Source: Notospermus geniculatus
Taxonomy: Eukaryota; Nemertea; Pilidiophora; Heteronemertea; Lineidae
Length of the DNA: 64,000 bases
Assembly (NCBI GenBank): GCA_002633025.1
Contig: NMRB01000531.1
Coordinates: forward strand, 209,408 to 273,407
Direction of reading: 5' to 3'
Of the stretch, positions 30,746 through 42,380 are shown piece by piece. Below the pieces are notes generated by a model. That model was not told where the DNA came from. It made no database searches and saw only the letters and a list, made by a program, of their open reading frames with translations. A program made the translations under genes and the position numbers. Every line of letters begins with the position of its first letter. Position 1 is the stretch's first letter.

Positions 30746-33700
30746 TGGCAACGTCGTACAACGTCATTCGTCCTCGTCAGACATTGCTCATCAACAGTCG
30801 CTGCGAGTGAAGCGACATCGCTCAGTCAAAGTGCAAGCCAGTCGAATCTTTTGTCAAATGAACTCACTTAACACCTCTAACTTGGCATTAAAGTAATACA
30901 TCGTGTTGTTAGTTTATTCCACATGTACATGTATCATTAACACCAAGAGTTAGAGTCAAAAGCAACGACCATGCCGTTATACGTCATCAGATAATCACCG
31001 CCACTCGCCAAACATTGTTAAATGAAATGGTCCATTGACCATGTGCTCAGCTGCAGGCATCCTGGGAACCCAGGGCATTTCCACTCTGTATAGCGCGTTA
31101 CAATGCCCTGGGGAAACCCACCCTGTTTCGGTGGAGTAGAGGGACGTTCCTTCATGTGTACTCGCCAGTTGGTAATTCACAAATAAACCATTCAATGCAG
31201 TGGGGAAATACCACTTGATGTAACAACCAAACATCGCGTCTAGTACTACAACGCATTCACATAGATATGGTGTTACGAGTTACCGGGTACCAGTCTCCTA
31301 GCACTGTATCTCATTCCATAATTTATGCATGCTGTCGTGTGATAGCTGCCCCAGCACACCATGAACTGGAGGATCATCAATACCTTCGTGTTTTGAACCC
31401 ATCGGTACTTACTCGCTATCTAAATAGTCCGTGAGAATAATTTTGACGCGAAGTTAATTCAGGAATATTAAAAAATCCAGCAGTGGTCTCAGCAAATCGA
31501 GAAATTTTTAAAGTCGCCATATTTGGGAATGACCACGGCGGGATAGAAGCTTCGCTGTGATTGGTTGTATTCAGCGATAGATTTTCTGTCGCTGGTTCTA
31601 CAGCTAAATGGCGCCAATTTCAACAGGGCCTCCGACGTGCGAGTAGGGGAGCGCGTTTTAGAGGACCTGTTGCAAGAGGATGAGCTGCAGGTGAATGTAT
31701 CAGAAGAACAGATGGCAATGTTAAATTGAAATGTTCCAGGGTAACATGATCATGGTCAGAATTTTGCCTACATATGCACGTAGAAGGTATCTACAAACCA
31801 TTAGAACATTCTGTGTTCTAGTTGCCATTGTTAACAAAAGATAAACTGAGGGTTAGAGACTGATATGAACTGCATAGGTTATCTGACCTAGAGGGGTATA
31901 TGTACCACGTTTCAGGTCAATAGCGCCAGCAGCAATGAAACTTGCCGTTAAATGGCGAAATTTTGAACGTTGACATTTGTGACCTTGGAAAGTAGGTGAA
32001 ATCAAAAACCCTAGATAAGATGGACATATGATAAAACTTTGGAAATGATCCGGACATTAGTACAGGAGTATTATTGCAGTTTTTGCTTTTTGTGTCTTCG
32101 GTTTTAGCCATCAAGTCCTGAAGCCAAGAATCGAATCGGGCCGAAACTTGGTGCTATAGGTTACGTGTATCTGGCGTAGAGGAACATGTGTACCAGGTTT
32201 CAGGTCAATAGCCCCAGTAGCAATGAAACGTGCCACCAAATGGCAAAATTTTGATCTTTGACCTCTGTGACCTTGAAAAGTAGGTCAAACCAAAAAGCCG
32301 TTACATGTGTCATGTATCCTCAACAGATGCACCTATGATAAAAATTTGGCCATGATCCAGTCATTAGTTCAGGGGTTATTGCACAGACTACGCCAGACGA
32401 CAGAATGACGAACGGCGGACACCGCATGACGACTATACCTCACGGGTGAGCTAAAAATCGCTACGTACCGCTACACTACTCCATTTCAAGTGACAAAACT
32501 GCGATGACACAAATATAAATACATGTACATCGTTGATAACTACCTTCCGAAAATAAGCCATATTGGCCACGAGGTTCAAGGACGGTATGACCATTCAAAT
32601 CCCAAAACCGACCCAACTAGATGACAGCAATTGTGGTGGTGCAATCAACATTATACCCCTCCCCTCCCCACTATACCTTGTTATCACAGTTACGCTAGAG
32701 CAGTCCTTTAGTAAGAACCCCTAAATAATTCAAAGCTGTTGCCATGGCAGACATCTTGGTGGTGCCACGGCTGATTGCCCAAAGGTCTCATCACACCTAA
32801 AATGGCATTGACTGAGGCATTACTTTTCTCTCTAGTTGTCGGCCGGACCCAAGGACACGTGGACGAACAGATGCACGGACGGGTTAAAACAGTATACCCA
32901 TTATTGAGTTGTCGCAGAGCCCCCGAAACGCGAACGGGAACGCCAATCCCATTGGTCGGTGCCACGAAGGGAGCTGCAAACAATAGGATAGGCGTTCGCG
33001 TCGGCGTTTCGGGGGCTTTGCAAAACGCTCTATTCTCAAGGTGAGATTAAGACCCATAGCAAAAAGCAGGAGTGACCGCCAATTTTTGTATGATATATCT
33101 CCAAAATGCAGGTACATGTACATTGTATTTTGTCTCAATAATATGACAAGCAGATGTTTGGAAAATTCGTTTCCAAATATCATGGTATTTGTGAAATTTG
33201 TAGGCCTTGAAGTAAATTTTCATGGCTTTTTTGCCATTTTCGAGGCATGGTCGGATTTGGAATGGCCGTCCTTGTAATGAATATACCCGAGTGGAGAATT
33301 TTGAATTGGCCAGAACTATTCTAGAATCTGCACGCTAACTAAAAATGTATAGGTTTGTGCACAGAAAAAAAATCAACTCGAGTGGAGACTCAAAGTCTCA
33401 CTTTAGGGACAAAATGGTTCGAAATACTTTTTGACTCAAAATGAAAAAGAAAATATTTCGGCCCAGACAATTACACCTCGTTCCGAGAGAAAATATTTCG
33501 GGTTGAGATACTGAGGGCCGTATTTACGAAGCGCGATTAGGCCAACACGCGTGTAACTGCATAGTTATTCAGGTTAAGGGCCTAGAAAACCATTGTCTTG
33601 CTACCTTGTACGCTGGTTGGTCGGCAGCGTTTACACGCAGGATAATCACCCGTGGTTAACTTTCCTTGTCTAGCTGTAGGAGGACAAACCTTTGAAAATT

Positions 33701-34270
33701 AGACGCTGATGATCAGACGGACCATACTTCTGACGACGTCAGCATTTTCTCTTGCATTGTTTGTAAGCGCCCACTGACGTTTGTACTCACCTATCTGCGC
33801 TATGATTTGAAGGCGGTCTGAAGTCAATAATACCCTCAAAAAGATCATAAATAGTGGGTGGTCCTAGGCCTTGACTGGAATATTTGGAACTGGTTTTACA
33901 TCTAAGAGGTTAGAGTATATTTCTTTTATTGTTAATGTTAAACGATGAAGGAGTGACTTACTTTCTGAATCTAATGTTTCTGTGTTTAGATTCGTAAGTG
34001 CGTCTTATGATTACAGTACAAATCACAATTGACATCCCTATGTCTGCGTAAGTTACGCGTAACAGACGAGTGAGGATAGTTCGACAGTCTATTTGACAGT
34101 CAGCAGTCAACAGTCATTTTTGTGAAATAGGCCCATATGGTGGTCCATTGGGGTAGTATAATTTGGGATGAAATTATTACCCCACATCAGAAATAAATAT
34201 TCATCTTTTAATGAGCTGTCGGGGTGGGCGCGTAGAAATTTCCACGCCTGCCATCAGTGGGGTGGCTTGT
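30746..34270. other. Non-coding region with repeats
   Basis: No supported exon. A repeat with about 300-bp internal period occurs at 31890-32100 and 32160-32400 (TTTCAGGTCAATAGC.CCAG and GTGACCTTG.AAAGTAGGT shared), ending CACGGGTGAGCTAAAAA near 32455, a common invertebrate DNA-transposon tail. The 33.5-34.1 kb stretch has weak GGGCC...TA(C/T)(T/G)AAATA inverted ends only. Confidence 0.4.
32914..33022. mobile_element. Small MITE (GCAAAGCCCCCGAAACGC TIR), copy 1
   Basis: GCAGAGCCCCCGAAACGC at the left and GCGTTTCGGGGGCTTTGC at the right. Second copy at 45483-45591. Confidence 0.75.
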
Positions 34271-34715
34271 TCGACCACAGGCAGCTGTACTTCTGGTGGT
34301 ATAACCCCTAAAATATATAAAAAGACAGGGCCGGTAACAAGAACTCACAAGTCAACTCGCTTCACCACTTCATGCACCTGCAGACACCCCAAAACACCGT
34401 TTTATTCCAATAAAAATGACTTTCCCTGGACCAAAAAACTGTGCTCTTTCCATTCAGGAACTAAAGAAACCTCGGGTGCCAACGATATATTGATAAATCC
34501 ACCAAAACTGGAAGATTTCCTAAAGTCCATGACTCCATTACGCACAGTTTTTTGGTCCAGGGACAGTCATTTTTATTGGAATAAAACGGTGTTTTGGGGT
34601 GTCTGCAGGTGCATGAAGTGGTGAAGCGAGTTGACTTGTGAGTTCTTGTTACCGGCCCTGTCTTTTTATGTATTTTAGGGGCTATACCACCATAAGTACA
34701 GCTGCCCGTGGTTCG
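34271..34715. mobile_element. Large palindromic MITE (about 445 bp)
   Basis: Arms of about 170 bp (TCGACCACAGGCAGCTGTAC..., GACAGGGCCGGTAACAAGAA...) are almost perfect inverted repeats around a loop near 34450-34540. No coding capacity. Confidence 0.85.
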
Positions 34716-35589
34716 ACCCTCGGTAGTCCATTACTTAAAGGGCCACGATATTTCCACTTTTTGTTGACAGCCAGCGCCACCGTCGGTGATTATATCATTC
34801 TCCAATACCATAGTTTTGCCTTTCGCCCTATTGTTGGGGAATGTATGATTACAATACAGTTGCATATACTGGATACCCTGGGAACAAGAGTTACTGTGCA
34901 TGGGGCGAGGTTGGTAAGTGGTAGTTCAAAAACATCAATAGTTAGAGGTCTCCCTTAAGGCGGTTATGTTTAGCGCAGGAGAGGGGAGGACTACTACACC
35001 GCCCCTTTGATGTGGTGGAGGGGGCGAACTCTCGTCCACATCGACAACTTTCGTCGTAGGGAGACCTCAGCTCCCTTCTACATTTACGTAACTAATGTAC
35101 ATGTATCACAGCTCCAACTGTCCAATGGGCCAAGTTGCCGCTTGCAGACCTGGGATAATGATATTCTCATTTTATTTATTTATTGAAGTGAATAAATAAA
35201 TAAATATAAATAGATATTCTCACTTAGAACACGCCATCTTGCGGCAAATCAGAGAATAAATATCACACGTGTGTGTGCGTCATAGCCCAAGTCATCGGTC
35301 CGCATTGATTTCATACAAAGGACACAGTCGCCTAGAATACCTTGCTAGAATTATTATTTGATTCGTGTTTTCTTAGAGAGATGTATGTTGTTAAAACGAG
35401 ACTAATCGCTCCAGATGACGGGATTGGTTTAATCAACTCTAACAGCGGATATGACGTCAATAATTCACAACCGCTGCGCACAAAAGAAAAACGCTGATGG
35501 ATGATGAATGGCAACAAGGTTGGTGTTATGGCGACGTTCTTTCATTGGCTGGTTTCTGGGCGTCGGTCTCCCCCGTCTCCCTGGGACCC
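34716..35589. other. Non-coding stretch
   Basis: No supported gene. TTAAAGGG...CCCTTAA words at about 34736-34961 may be another TTAA-flanked element (weak). An AAATAAATAAATAAAT microsatellite lies near 35165-35210. Confidence 0.35.
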
Positions 35590-35905
35590 ATTTGACCACA
35601 GTTCGATTGGCAGAGTAGTTCCATGGCAACATCGGCACCGGTTACCTCGGAGATTCCGCGTTCGAAACCCGGTCAGACCCTCTCTTCATGTGATAGAGGG
35701 CGACTCTCTGGTCTGTATGCTTGGGTAGGCCTCCAGCGGAAAGTACTACTGAAGTTAGACTTTCTCTTTGCTTGAAGCATTGAGACTTTAATGAAAGTGT
35801 GGCTGAAGTCTGACCCAAGCATACGGCTCTCTTTGACAGCGCAGATTTCACCGGGCACTCCGGTTTTCTCCTGTTGTACATTAATTCGCCAAGTGTTGTC
35901 TGCAT
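35590..35905 (+). repeat. tRNA-derived SINE, family C
   Basis: The head has A-box TTGGCAGAGTAG and B-box GCGTTCGAAACCC. The body ends TTCACCGGGCACTCCGGTTT ... CATTAATTCGCCAAG, shared with the fragment at 6.5 kb. Confidence 0.7.
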
Positions 35906-36056
35906 ACCTGCAACTCGATGCAACATTTTTAAAGGTACATGTAACGAGCCCTGTCGCGTATGTCGGGTATTTTAGAAATACTATTTGTATCCAGAGTGAT
36001 AGGAACGTGGGAAGAATGGTTTTTGGTTGGTTCCTGTGGGTGAAAAGTGGCAGAAG

Positions 36057-36110
36057 TACCACTGCCCACACCCGTCAGCTGATGACAGCTGTCGGGTGTG
36101 GGCAGTGGTA
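36057..36110. other. Near-perfect 54-bp hairpin
   Basis: TACCACTGCCCACACCCG pairs with CGGGTGTGGGCAGTGGTA. Inside it CAGCTG pairs with CAGCTG after one T-T mismatch, leaving a 4-nt ATGA loop. Confidence 0.7.
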
Positions 36111-36238
36111 TAAGTATTTAGGGATTTAAAATGGCCGTTTTGCCACGCCGCAGTGCAGTGTGCTACTTCACTGTGGTGACTGCTAACTGATCCCTGTCAA
36201 CTGCACAATACATTACAACAGGCCGAGGGGCTATAATA

Positions 36239-36691
36239 TCAATGCGTTGCCTTAATACATGTATATGATCCATTGTCGTTGCCTTGCCATGTCGAATAAA
36301 AGGACACATGTGTAGTACGAAGCTTACGAAGCGTAACACGCACAAACCTCAATAGGGCAACACTCGCCTCGTGGTACAATGTGGTAGGTCTGGCAACATG
36401 GGCAATCTTCGTTGAGGCGATCATGACGATGGCAGTATTAAGAATACACATAAACACCGGCGAACTTCGGAAACGTTCGGTGATAAATAACCTTTGACCC
36501 GATGACGTTGCAATAAAATTCTCCCAACCTAAAACAGCCTCAAAGTTATAATCCGTAACACTTTTCAACGGTCTACCCGACTTGGACACTCCAAAATACC
36601 CTTGTCCGGCCCTCCATAAAGAAAATCCGCCTTCACACCGCGTAACGCCGGCATATTGGGTAAATTTATCACATTTCGCCTGAGCCCGTCT
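36239..36691 (-). pseudogene. Truncated C-terminal exon of the novel PAN-cluster family (member 5)
   Basis: A good acceptor (CTCTCATTCCACCTCAG, ending at 36692) opens a phase-0 exon, the phase used by all other members. The opening part KCDKFTQYAGVTRCEGG ... GQGYFGVS aligns by eye with ECRFDKISGDIRC ... VRGYYEISV of member 2 (44456-45412). Later sequence (LGWENFIATSSGQRLFITER) is family-like but the frame stops after 151 codons instead of about 300. The GSF.GKL block is absent. Intron-1-like sequence of this family lies upstream at 36940-37190. Likely a decayed member. Confidence 0.45.
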
Positions 36692-36939
36692 CTGAGGTGG
36701 AATGAGAGTGAGTGACCCGTGGTATTGATCAGTAGCGCTTCGCGCGTTTGCCGCTACGCGGCGTTCAGGGTCCTTGCGTCCAGCTTGTTTTAAACCTTTC
36801 ATCACGCCACTCTGTGCAGTATCTGGGGACGAGGTTATTTGAACAACATGGAGCAAGCACACTCCAAACTTACGCTATAATAGGATCCAGTTTAAATGCG
36901 CCTGCGTAAATAACTCCACGACGATCCAAAAGAGCAGCT

Positions 36940-37190
36940 TAGCGAATGAGGAACCGCCGAGCACATCGTCAAGACGGCGTTAGATCACTCGCATCGCCGT
37001 GCAGCGGATTGCTGGGTCCTCATCGGGTGTATCTTCATCATGAAGGTCAAAACGCCCCTTTTAGCAGCCAAGTTGCAGCCAAGCGGATAAAGGCCAGAAA
37101 CATACAGGTGCTGTCTTATTGAACGTCCTGTTAGGGTAGATAAAAGGGTCATCAATAATTTAGCCCCTGCGTCGTCTGCTCACCTGCGTG
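36940..37190 (-). pseudogene. Duplicated intron-1 segment of the PAN-cluster family
   Basis: About 250 bp (ATCGTCAAGA.GGCGT.AGAT, TATCTTCATCATGAAGGTCA, ATTTAGCCCCTGCGTCGTCT, GCTCACCTGCG) is homologous to 49225-49445, directly beside exon 1 of member 2. The donor (GCAG|GTGAGC on minus) is conserved, but the exon-1 frame beyond it is broken by a stop. Confidence 0.6.
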
Positions 37191-37270
37191 TTTGTCTGAA
37201 AGGCGACGTTATTGCATTGCTTTACTGTATATTGTCAACGTCTTTGATAAAAGTTCCTGCAGCGCCGCCC

Positions 37271-37509
37271 TAAAGCATGGCGCACACGAGCGGCTAAAAT
37301 GGGGGCGACTACCGATGCGACTACTAGGTCGCATGCGATAATTACCTTTGAGGTCGATCAGTGATATCATCCGCGACATCACTGATCTCCCAGAGAAGCA
37401 TTTGTCGCAAACGAGTAAAAAAAACTAAAAATATGCAGTCGCTCCTGTAGTCGCAAGGCTAGTCGCCTACAAAATCGCTCAAAAAATCGCTCGTGTGCGC
37501 CATGCTTTA
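37271..37509. mobile_element. MITE with TAAAGCATGGCGCACACGAG TIRs
   Basis: TAAAGCATGGCGCACACGAG and CTCGTGTGCGCCATGCTTTA are perfect inverted ends of a 239-bp GC-rich element with GCGACTA repeats. It has inserted in or near the relic exon 1 of member 5. Confidence 0.8.
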
Positions 37510-37931
37510 CGGGATAAAATGCCAAAGTCAAGAGACCATCTGTCGGCCAAGCGTTGAAGCAAATGTATCGGGAAGTGCAATTGCACCTAAATGTGCGCAG
37601 TTTCGAAATCGGGATTCAGAGCTGACTGCGCGATCTTTTTAGCTGCAAGCCTCCTTGAGAGGACGCAAGCGCCAGGAAATCTCTGCAATGTGTGCACCTA
37701 AGCCCGCAAGCAGTCGGTGCTTGTGTCCCGAGGCGGAGTCGGAATCACAGGGATTACATTTTTTGATATTTGCCGCAGCCATAGTATGCAAAGCCCCTGC
37801 TTGCCGGCGCGTTATTGGAATTTGCTGGCGATCTCTTGCTACTGTACTAATCGAAATGCCCTTACGTCACGTGATGCCGATAAAATCCCGCCGAATTCAC
37901 CGCGCAGGTTCTTATAGATTTATAGCCCTAA

Positions 37932-38060
37932 CGGCTGGTTCATACTCCGTCCGGAATTTACACCGACTATGATCGATTTCTCTATGTATGCACATTCACG
38001 CCTTGGAAATCTGCGATCAGTTTCATGCGCTTGACAGTCCGCGAGCAAGTATGAACCAGC
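37932..38060. mobile_element. Small MITE (GGCTGGTTCATACT TIR)
   Basis: GGCTGGTTCATACT and AGTATGAACCAGC bound a 130-bp segment. Flanks share CTAAC. Confidence 0.55.
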
Positions 38061-38070
38061 ACTAACAGTC

Positions 38071-38783
38071 GGTAGAATCCATTCTATGGACCGAGTCCAA
38101 ATGGACTGAGTGCCAAAATGCGAAAAATGCAAGAAACAAGCCGTTTTGTAGATAATATGAAAGGATACTGCCTAGGTACTGATAAAGACTAGTACTCCCC
38201 CTCATTTTTCTCCAACAAAAGCGTACGAAAGCAACAGAATAAGCAGAAAAAAGCGAGTTTAGTGGGTTGTGTTCCACTTACATTCTGCATTTTAGAACGA
38301 ATACTTCTGGGTATGGGTATTTCCAGGAAATATCGTGGGGACGAGGTAGCCCCAATTTGAGTGCAGAGGGCGGTATTGGATCAGACATCTGCACTCAGGC
38401 GTGGCCGGCATGCACGGCCTGTTTCATGTGTGTATAGGAGCAACCTTTGGAACGAGGTTGCAAAATTCCCAGCATAGCATTCCGTGAATCATTACCTCGA
38501 AGGCGTGCTACATGACGTGACGTCGTCATGTTTTGTTACTATTTATAGACTGAGTGCGGAGCGCTATTGGGTTGATGTAACTTGGGGATTTCAGGTCGGA
38601 TTAGCGAAGAACAAAATTTTATAGTTTTGTTTTTCTTAACTCTTTTCACGTTCTACATATTGAAGATAACCATTTCTTACCAATTTATGGTGATAAAATT
38701 CATTATTATTGCTTATATATTTTTTGGCACTCATTCCAAGTTAGTCAGTCCATTTGGACTTGGTCCATAGAACGGATACTACC
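38071..38783. mobile_element. TIR element with 9-bp TSD, Mutator-like by TSD
   Basis: Ends GGTAGAATCCATTCTATGG and the complement of CCATAGAACGGATACTACC. The flanks CTAACAGTC at 38062-38070 and 38784-38792 are identical. A 9-bp TSD is typical of MULEs (family knowledge). No transposase inside. A solo end lies at about 25386. Confidence 0.8.
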
Positions 38784-39005
38784 CTAACAGTCCAAGGCTG
38801 ACTTCGATTGTAACTCGACAACTTACTCGAGTTGAAAAATTCCAAAATTAGCGGAATCGTTGTTGTTGTCAGTTCAGTACATGTATTTCCAATGTGGCCG
38901 TTCACATCAAATTTTTGGCGGGCGTTTTTAATAGACAAAATCAGCTGATAGGGCAAATGAAATGATGATGATGTTTCATCTTTGATGAAAATAATGACTA
39001 CTCAC

Positions 39006-39275
39006 CAGTAACGATGAATTTGTACACCAGCAACCCCTGTTGCCATGGTTGCAGTGTTTATGCCTTGGCCTGAGTACCCAAAGATGATCAGGCCATCATC
39101 ATCGCCATTTACTGCGTGGTTGTTCCCAAAACCGAGGGTAAAAGTGTTCCTCTCCCTGTCCCCACTTATTTCTGGCAAGAACAACGATTTTTGACTGAGC
39201 ATAATAAGCATTAATTCCATTTTTGAACAAAAATATCCCGCGTCCGATTCACATGCCGCTAGACCGAACACTGTG
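39006..39275 (-). CDS. Possible coding exon captured in a TIR element
   Basis: Minus frame VFGLAACESDAGYFCSK ... RNTFTLGFGNNHAVNGDDDG, then LIIFGYSGQGINTATMATGV, ending at a strong donor (TACTG|GTGAGT at 39006/39005). The amino-acid composition looks protein-like. The 5' end is unclear. Not recognised. Confidence 0.3.
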
Positions 39276-39291
39276 ACCTGATCAGAAGACC

Positions 39292-39711
39292 CAGGCGCGT
39301 GTCCAGAGGGGGGTCCAGGGGGTCCGGACCCCCGCTGCTCGCGCAGGCCATAGATTTTTTTACCCATATTACTTCAAGCGAGCATGAAATACAGGGAGAG
39401 GGGCAAATAGGTGAGGGGTCTAGCGGGTTCTCGAAACTTCGGACCCCTGACCCGCTATAGTTCTACTATGAGTAAGCCCATGAGGGACCGTAGTCTATAT
39501 CGTCGGGTGCGGCGGATGCGACCAGGTTCACTCAGTCAAGACATACATGTTCAAGGCTGAAATGCTGGGAAATGGCGTCTTCGGTGCGCAGATTTTACAA
39601 AATTTCCTACCCGCGAGGGGGACACCCCCTTCGCGCTCCCCCTCTGGCTCCATTCTCGACGACCCTCGATCCCCTGGACCCCCTCTGCTCGAAATCCTGG
39701 ACACGCCCCTG
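39292..39711. mobile_element. Short TIR element, hAT-like, copy 3
   Basis: CAGGCGCGTGTCCAG and CTGGACACGCCCCTG ends; 5-bp TSD AGACC at 39287-39291 and 39712-39716. Nested in the 1.1-kb TIR element. Confidence 0.75.
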
Positions 39712-40057
39712 AGACCGGGTACCAGTCTAACATGCCGCCATTTTGGACGAGTAAGTTTTTCGCTACCCTCGATTTGTCGTGGGTTGGTCGGGCCGGGTAG
39801 ATTCGACGGCATCTTTGTTGCAAAGTTAGGCACTCCGGTAGATTTTGCAATTCGTTTGTAACTCGGGTCGCCCGAGTTCAACTCGAGTTACAATCGAAGT
39901 CAGCCCAAGGTGTTTATTCATCGTTTCGTGGACCTTGTGTTTACACATCGGCGCAAGCATTTAGCGGACTGCGTGCTAGTCCGAACGTCTGACTTGTATT
40001 GCTATTTTTAGCCTATGCTGGACGCAATACGGAGTCAGATGATGAGTAAACGAAGAA

Positions 40058-40663
40058 CCAGATTTTGGTTCTACTTCATCAGCAAGATCAGATCACGGAT
40101 TGGTCGTTCCCGTATCACGTGACCTCAAACAGTAACGACCATGATGCTGTGCATCGGCTTTTCGAGAGTAACATATTTCGTGATTGTGATAACAAATTGC
40201 GGTTTTCTTGCCAAACGAATGTTTGTCTTGCTAGAGTGAACAGAGAGCGTGATTGCGAGTGTAGTTGGTTGAAACCTAAGCAAGTAGAATGCCTGAGAGC
40301 AGCGTTGTCAATGATACGTTTGCCGTAACTAAGTGAATACGCAAAACACGACCTGGAGATGGACGGACCAATCAAAATACACCCCCTCCCCCCCCCCCGC
40401 GATAGGCTTCATCTGACTCTTGTTGCGTCCGTCAGTTCTGCAAATGAGCAACAGGTGGCAGTGTTCGGACTAACTGTGTGCGTGCTCGCAAGGATTCGCG
40501 GAATACGGCTGCGGCTAAGATAACGCAGTCACATGTAGCTCTGTGTACGCATAGATTTACATATCTCAACACACATCGGGATAGGCACAGTCGCCTTCTA
40601 TCGTCAATGAAAACACCTCACGGGTGTATTTCGGAAATGTAATAAAACTCGTCCGTAGGGGCA
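40058..40663 (+). pseudogene. Helicase-like relic, duplicate 1
   Basis: The plus frame includes FRDCDNKLRFSCQTNVCLAR and WLKPKQVECLRAALS, then a +1 shift gives NDTFAV. This resembles the LKP.Q.ECL..LL..+D..AVLPTG motif 0/I entry of RecQ-like helicases. The Walker A is lost and frames are broken. The assignment is by memory of motif shape only. Repeated at 40750-41350. Confidence 0.35.
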
Positions 40664-40749
40664 ATACGGATGCTTCGTGAATACGGCGCAAACCGTAACG
40701 GAGGCTTAACGGATCCGTTAAAGCGTACGGATGCTTTGTGAATAAGGAC

Positions 40750-41350
40750 CCAGATTTTGGTTCTACGTCATCAGCAAGATCAGATCACGGATTGGTCGTT
40801 CCCGTATCACGTGACCTCAAACAGTAACGACCGTGATGCTGTGCATCGGCTTTTCGAGAGTAACATATTTCGTGATTGTGATAACAAATTGCGGTTTTCT
40901 TGCCAAACGAATATTTGTCTTGCTAGAGTGAACAGAGAGCGTGATTGCGAGTGTAGTTGGTTGAAACCTAAGCAAGTAGAATACCTGAGAGCAGCGTTGT
41001 CAATGATACGTTTGCCGTAGCTAAGTGAATATGCAAAACACGACCTGGAGATGGACGGACCAATCAAAATACACCCCCTCCCCCCGCGATAGGCTTCATC
41101 TGACTCTTGTTGCGTCCGTCAGTTCTGCAAATGAGCAACAGGTGGCAGTGTTGGGACTAACTGCGTGCGTGCTCGCAAGGATTCGCGGAATACGGCTGCG
41201 GCTAAGATAACGCAGTCACATGTAGCTCTGTGTACACATAAATTTACATATCTCAACACACATCGGGATAGGCACAGTCACCTTGTATCGTCAATGAAAA
41301 CACCTCACGGGTGTATTTCGGAAATGTAATAAAACTCGTCCGTAGGGGCA
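40750..41350 (+). pseudogene. Helicase-like relic, duplicate 2
   Basis: Direct duplicate (offset 692 bp, few substitutions) of 40058-40663. Downstream frame LVASVSSANEQQVAVLGLTA resembles the VVSPL...EEQV..L...G+.A region of RecQ-like proteins. Between the copies is a short GGATGCTT(C/T)GTGAATA element remnant. Confidence 0.35.
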
Positions 41351-41540
41351 TGGACGCTTCATCACTCCCTGTCGCCGAGTTTGTAAAATGACCCAGTCCA
41401 TTTTGCGACTACCGGTAATTAAGTTGGGACGCCAAACGATGTGGAGTAATTCTCCGTCTTTATTGAACGTAACATGCGGCCAGAAATACTTCTCGTAAAA
41501 AGCGGGAATTTGAATCGAAACTTCTAGAAATATTTTATTT

Positions 41541-42380
41541 TTATTTTCTCGACTCCGTAAACGGAATTAATGGAAGGCAGATTTGTTTAATAAGAACGAA
41601 CCGATCCTTCCCGCTCTTCGCGGTAACTCTAATGATTGACAGATTATCAAATTGGCTCGTAATGACGTCATATGCCTCTGACATCCGCCAAGGTGGCGGA
41701 CATGCCATTTCGACAGGTGCCGCGTCCGGAGATCTCCGAAAACGTACGAGGCTTGTGATCAGCATAGATTGTACGCGCATGAGGATAAGATCTCCGTCAG
41801 GGCTGTACAGGGGGTAAATATTGTGTGATCGAAATCCACGGGATTTGAGAGGCCGACTATTTGTAAAGCGTATGACAAAATAATTCTGATACCACGTTAT
41901 GTTATACTGAGACCAACTGATGTGGAGAATGTTGCCCCTTGTCATACAATGTGAAAGCCACATCCCAGCATGGAGATGGGGCGAGTACTGCCGTCCAGAC
42001 AATGGGTATCGGCATTTGTCATTGTCGGCGTAGAATAGTTTGCCCTCAAACTGTCCCGAACGTAGGCTAAAAAGGTTACACATCACCGGACCGTGTGCTG
42101 AGCGGGCAAAAATGCACATGTGGAGTGTTGTATCGATCAAGTAGAAGTAACGCTCTGACGTAGTCGCATTGTATCGTACGCAGACTAAAAAACGGCTGCA
42201 TTTTTTGTACACATGAAAGTCAACGCGGGGTTCAAATGTCTTCGCTTCCATAAGAATCAGCAGTCCATGAGTAGGATCGTAGGCCCACTTGTTGTGTCCT
42301 CGGTTTGTATTTTCATCTTCAGCAATTGGCGGCCTGAACAACAATGCCCCAGATTTCCGGTAAGAATAAAGGAACCTTTC
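41541..42380 (-). CDS. Novel PAN-cluster family, C-terminal exon (member 1)
   Basis: A single 840-bp minus-strand exon (279 residues plus stop), acceptor GATTGGTTCTTTTAAG ending at 42381, phase 0. It starts ERFLYSYRKSGALLFRPPIA and carries the family blocks: FRPPIAE, an aromatic segment RVDFHVYKKCSRFLVCVRYN, then GQFEGKLFYADNDKC, and late YSPDGDLILMRV. Ends ...LPLIPFTESRK. The frame is open upstream to 42749, but that extension looks like promoter/intron DNA (TGACGTCA and repeated ATTGGTT). The same blocks recur at 44456-45412 and 57049-58008. Likely extracellular or membrane-tethered by analogy with member 2. Function unknown; no PAN exon found for it. Confidence 0.65.
   Translation of the reverse strand, partial: ERFLYSYRKSGALLFRPPIAEDENTNRGHNKWAYDPTHGLLILMEAKTFEPRVDFHVYKKCSRFLVCVRYNATTSERYFYLIDTTLHMCIFARSAHGPVMCNLFSLRSGQFEGKLFYADNDKCRYPLSGRQYSPHLHAGMWLSHCMTRGNILHISWSQYNITWYQNYFVIRFTNSRPLKSRGFRSHNIYPLYSPDGDLILMRVQSMLITSLVRFRRSPDAAPVEMACPPPWRMSEAYDVITSQFDNLSIIRVTAKSGKDRFVLIKQICLPLIPFTESRK

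Larger units (their letters stand above)
38798..39905. mobile_element. 1.1-kb TIR element carrying a possible exon and a nested element
   Basis: CTGACTTCGATTGTAACTCG at the left is mirrored by CGAGTTACAATCGAAGTCAG at the right. Inside are a minus-strand open frame with a splice donor (39006-39275) and the hAT-like insertion at 39292-39711. Confidence 0.65.

Noticed and set aside
35642-36071. Minus frames of 94-132 codons
   Set aside because: They overlap the tRNA-derived SINE and its tail; reading is a by-product of the repeat.
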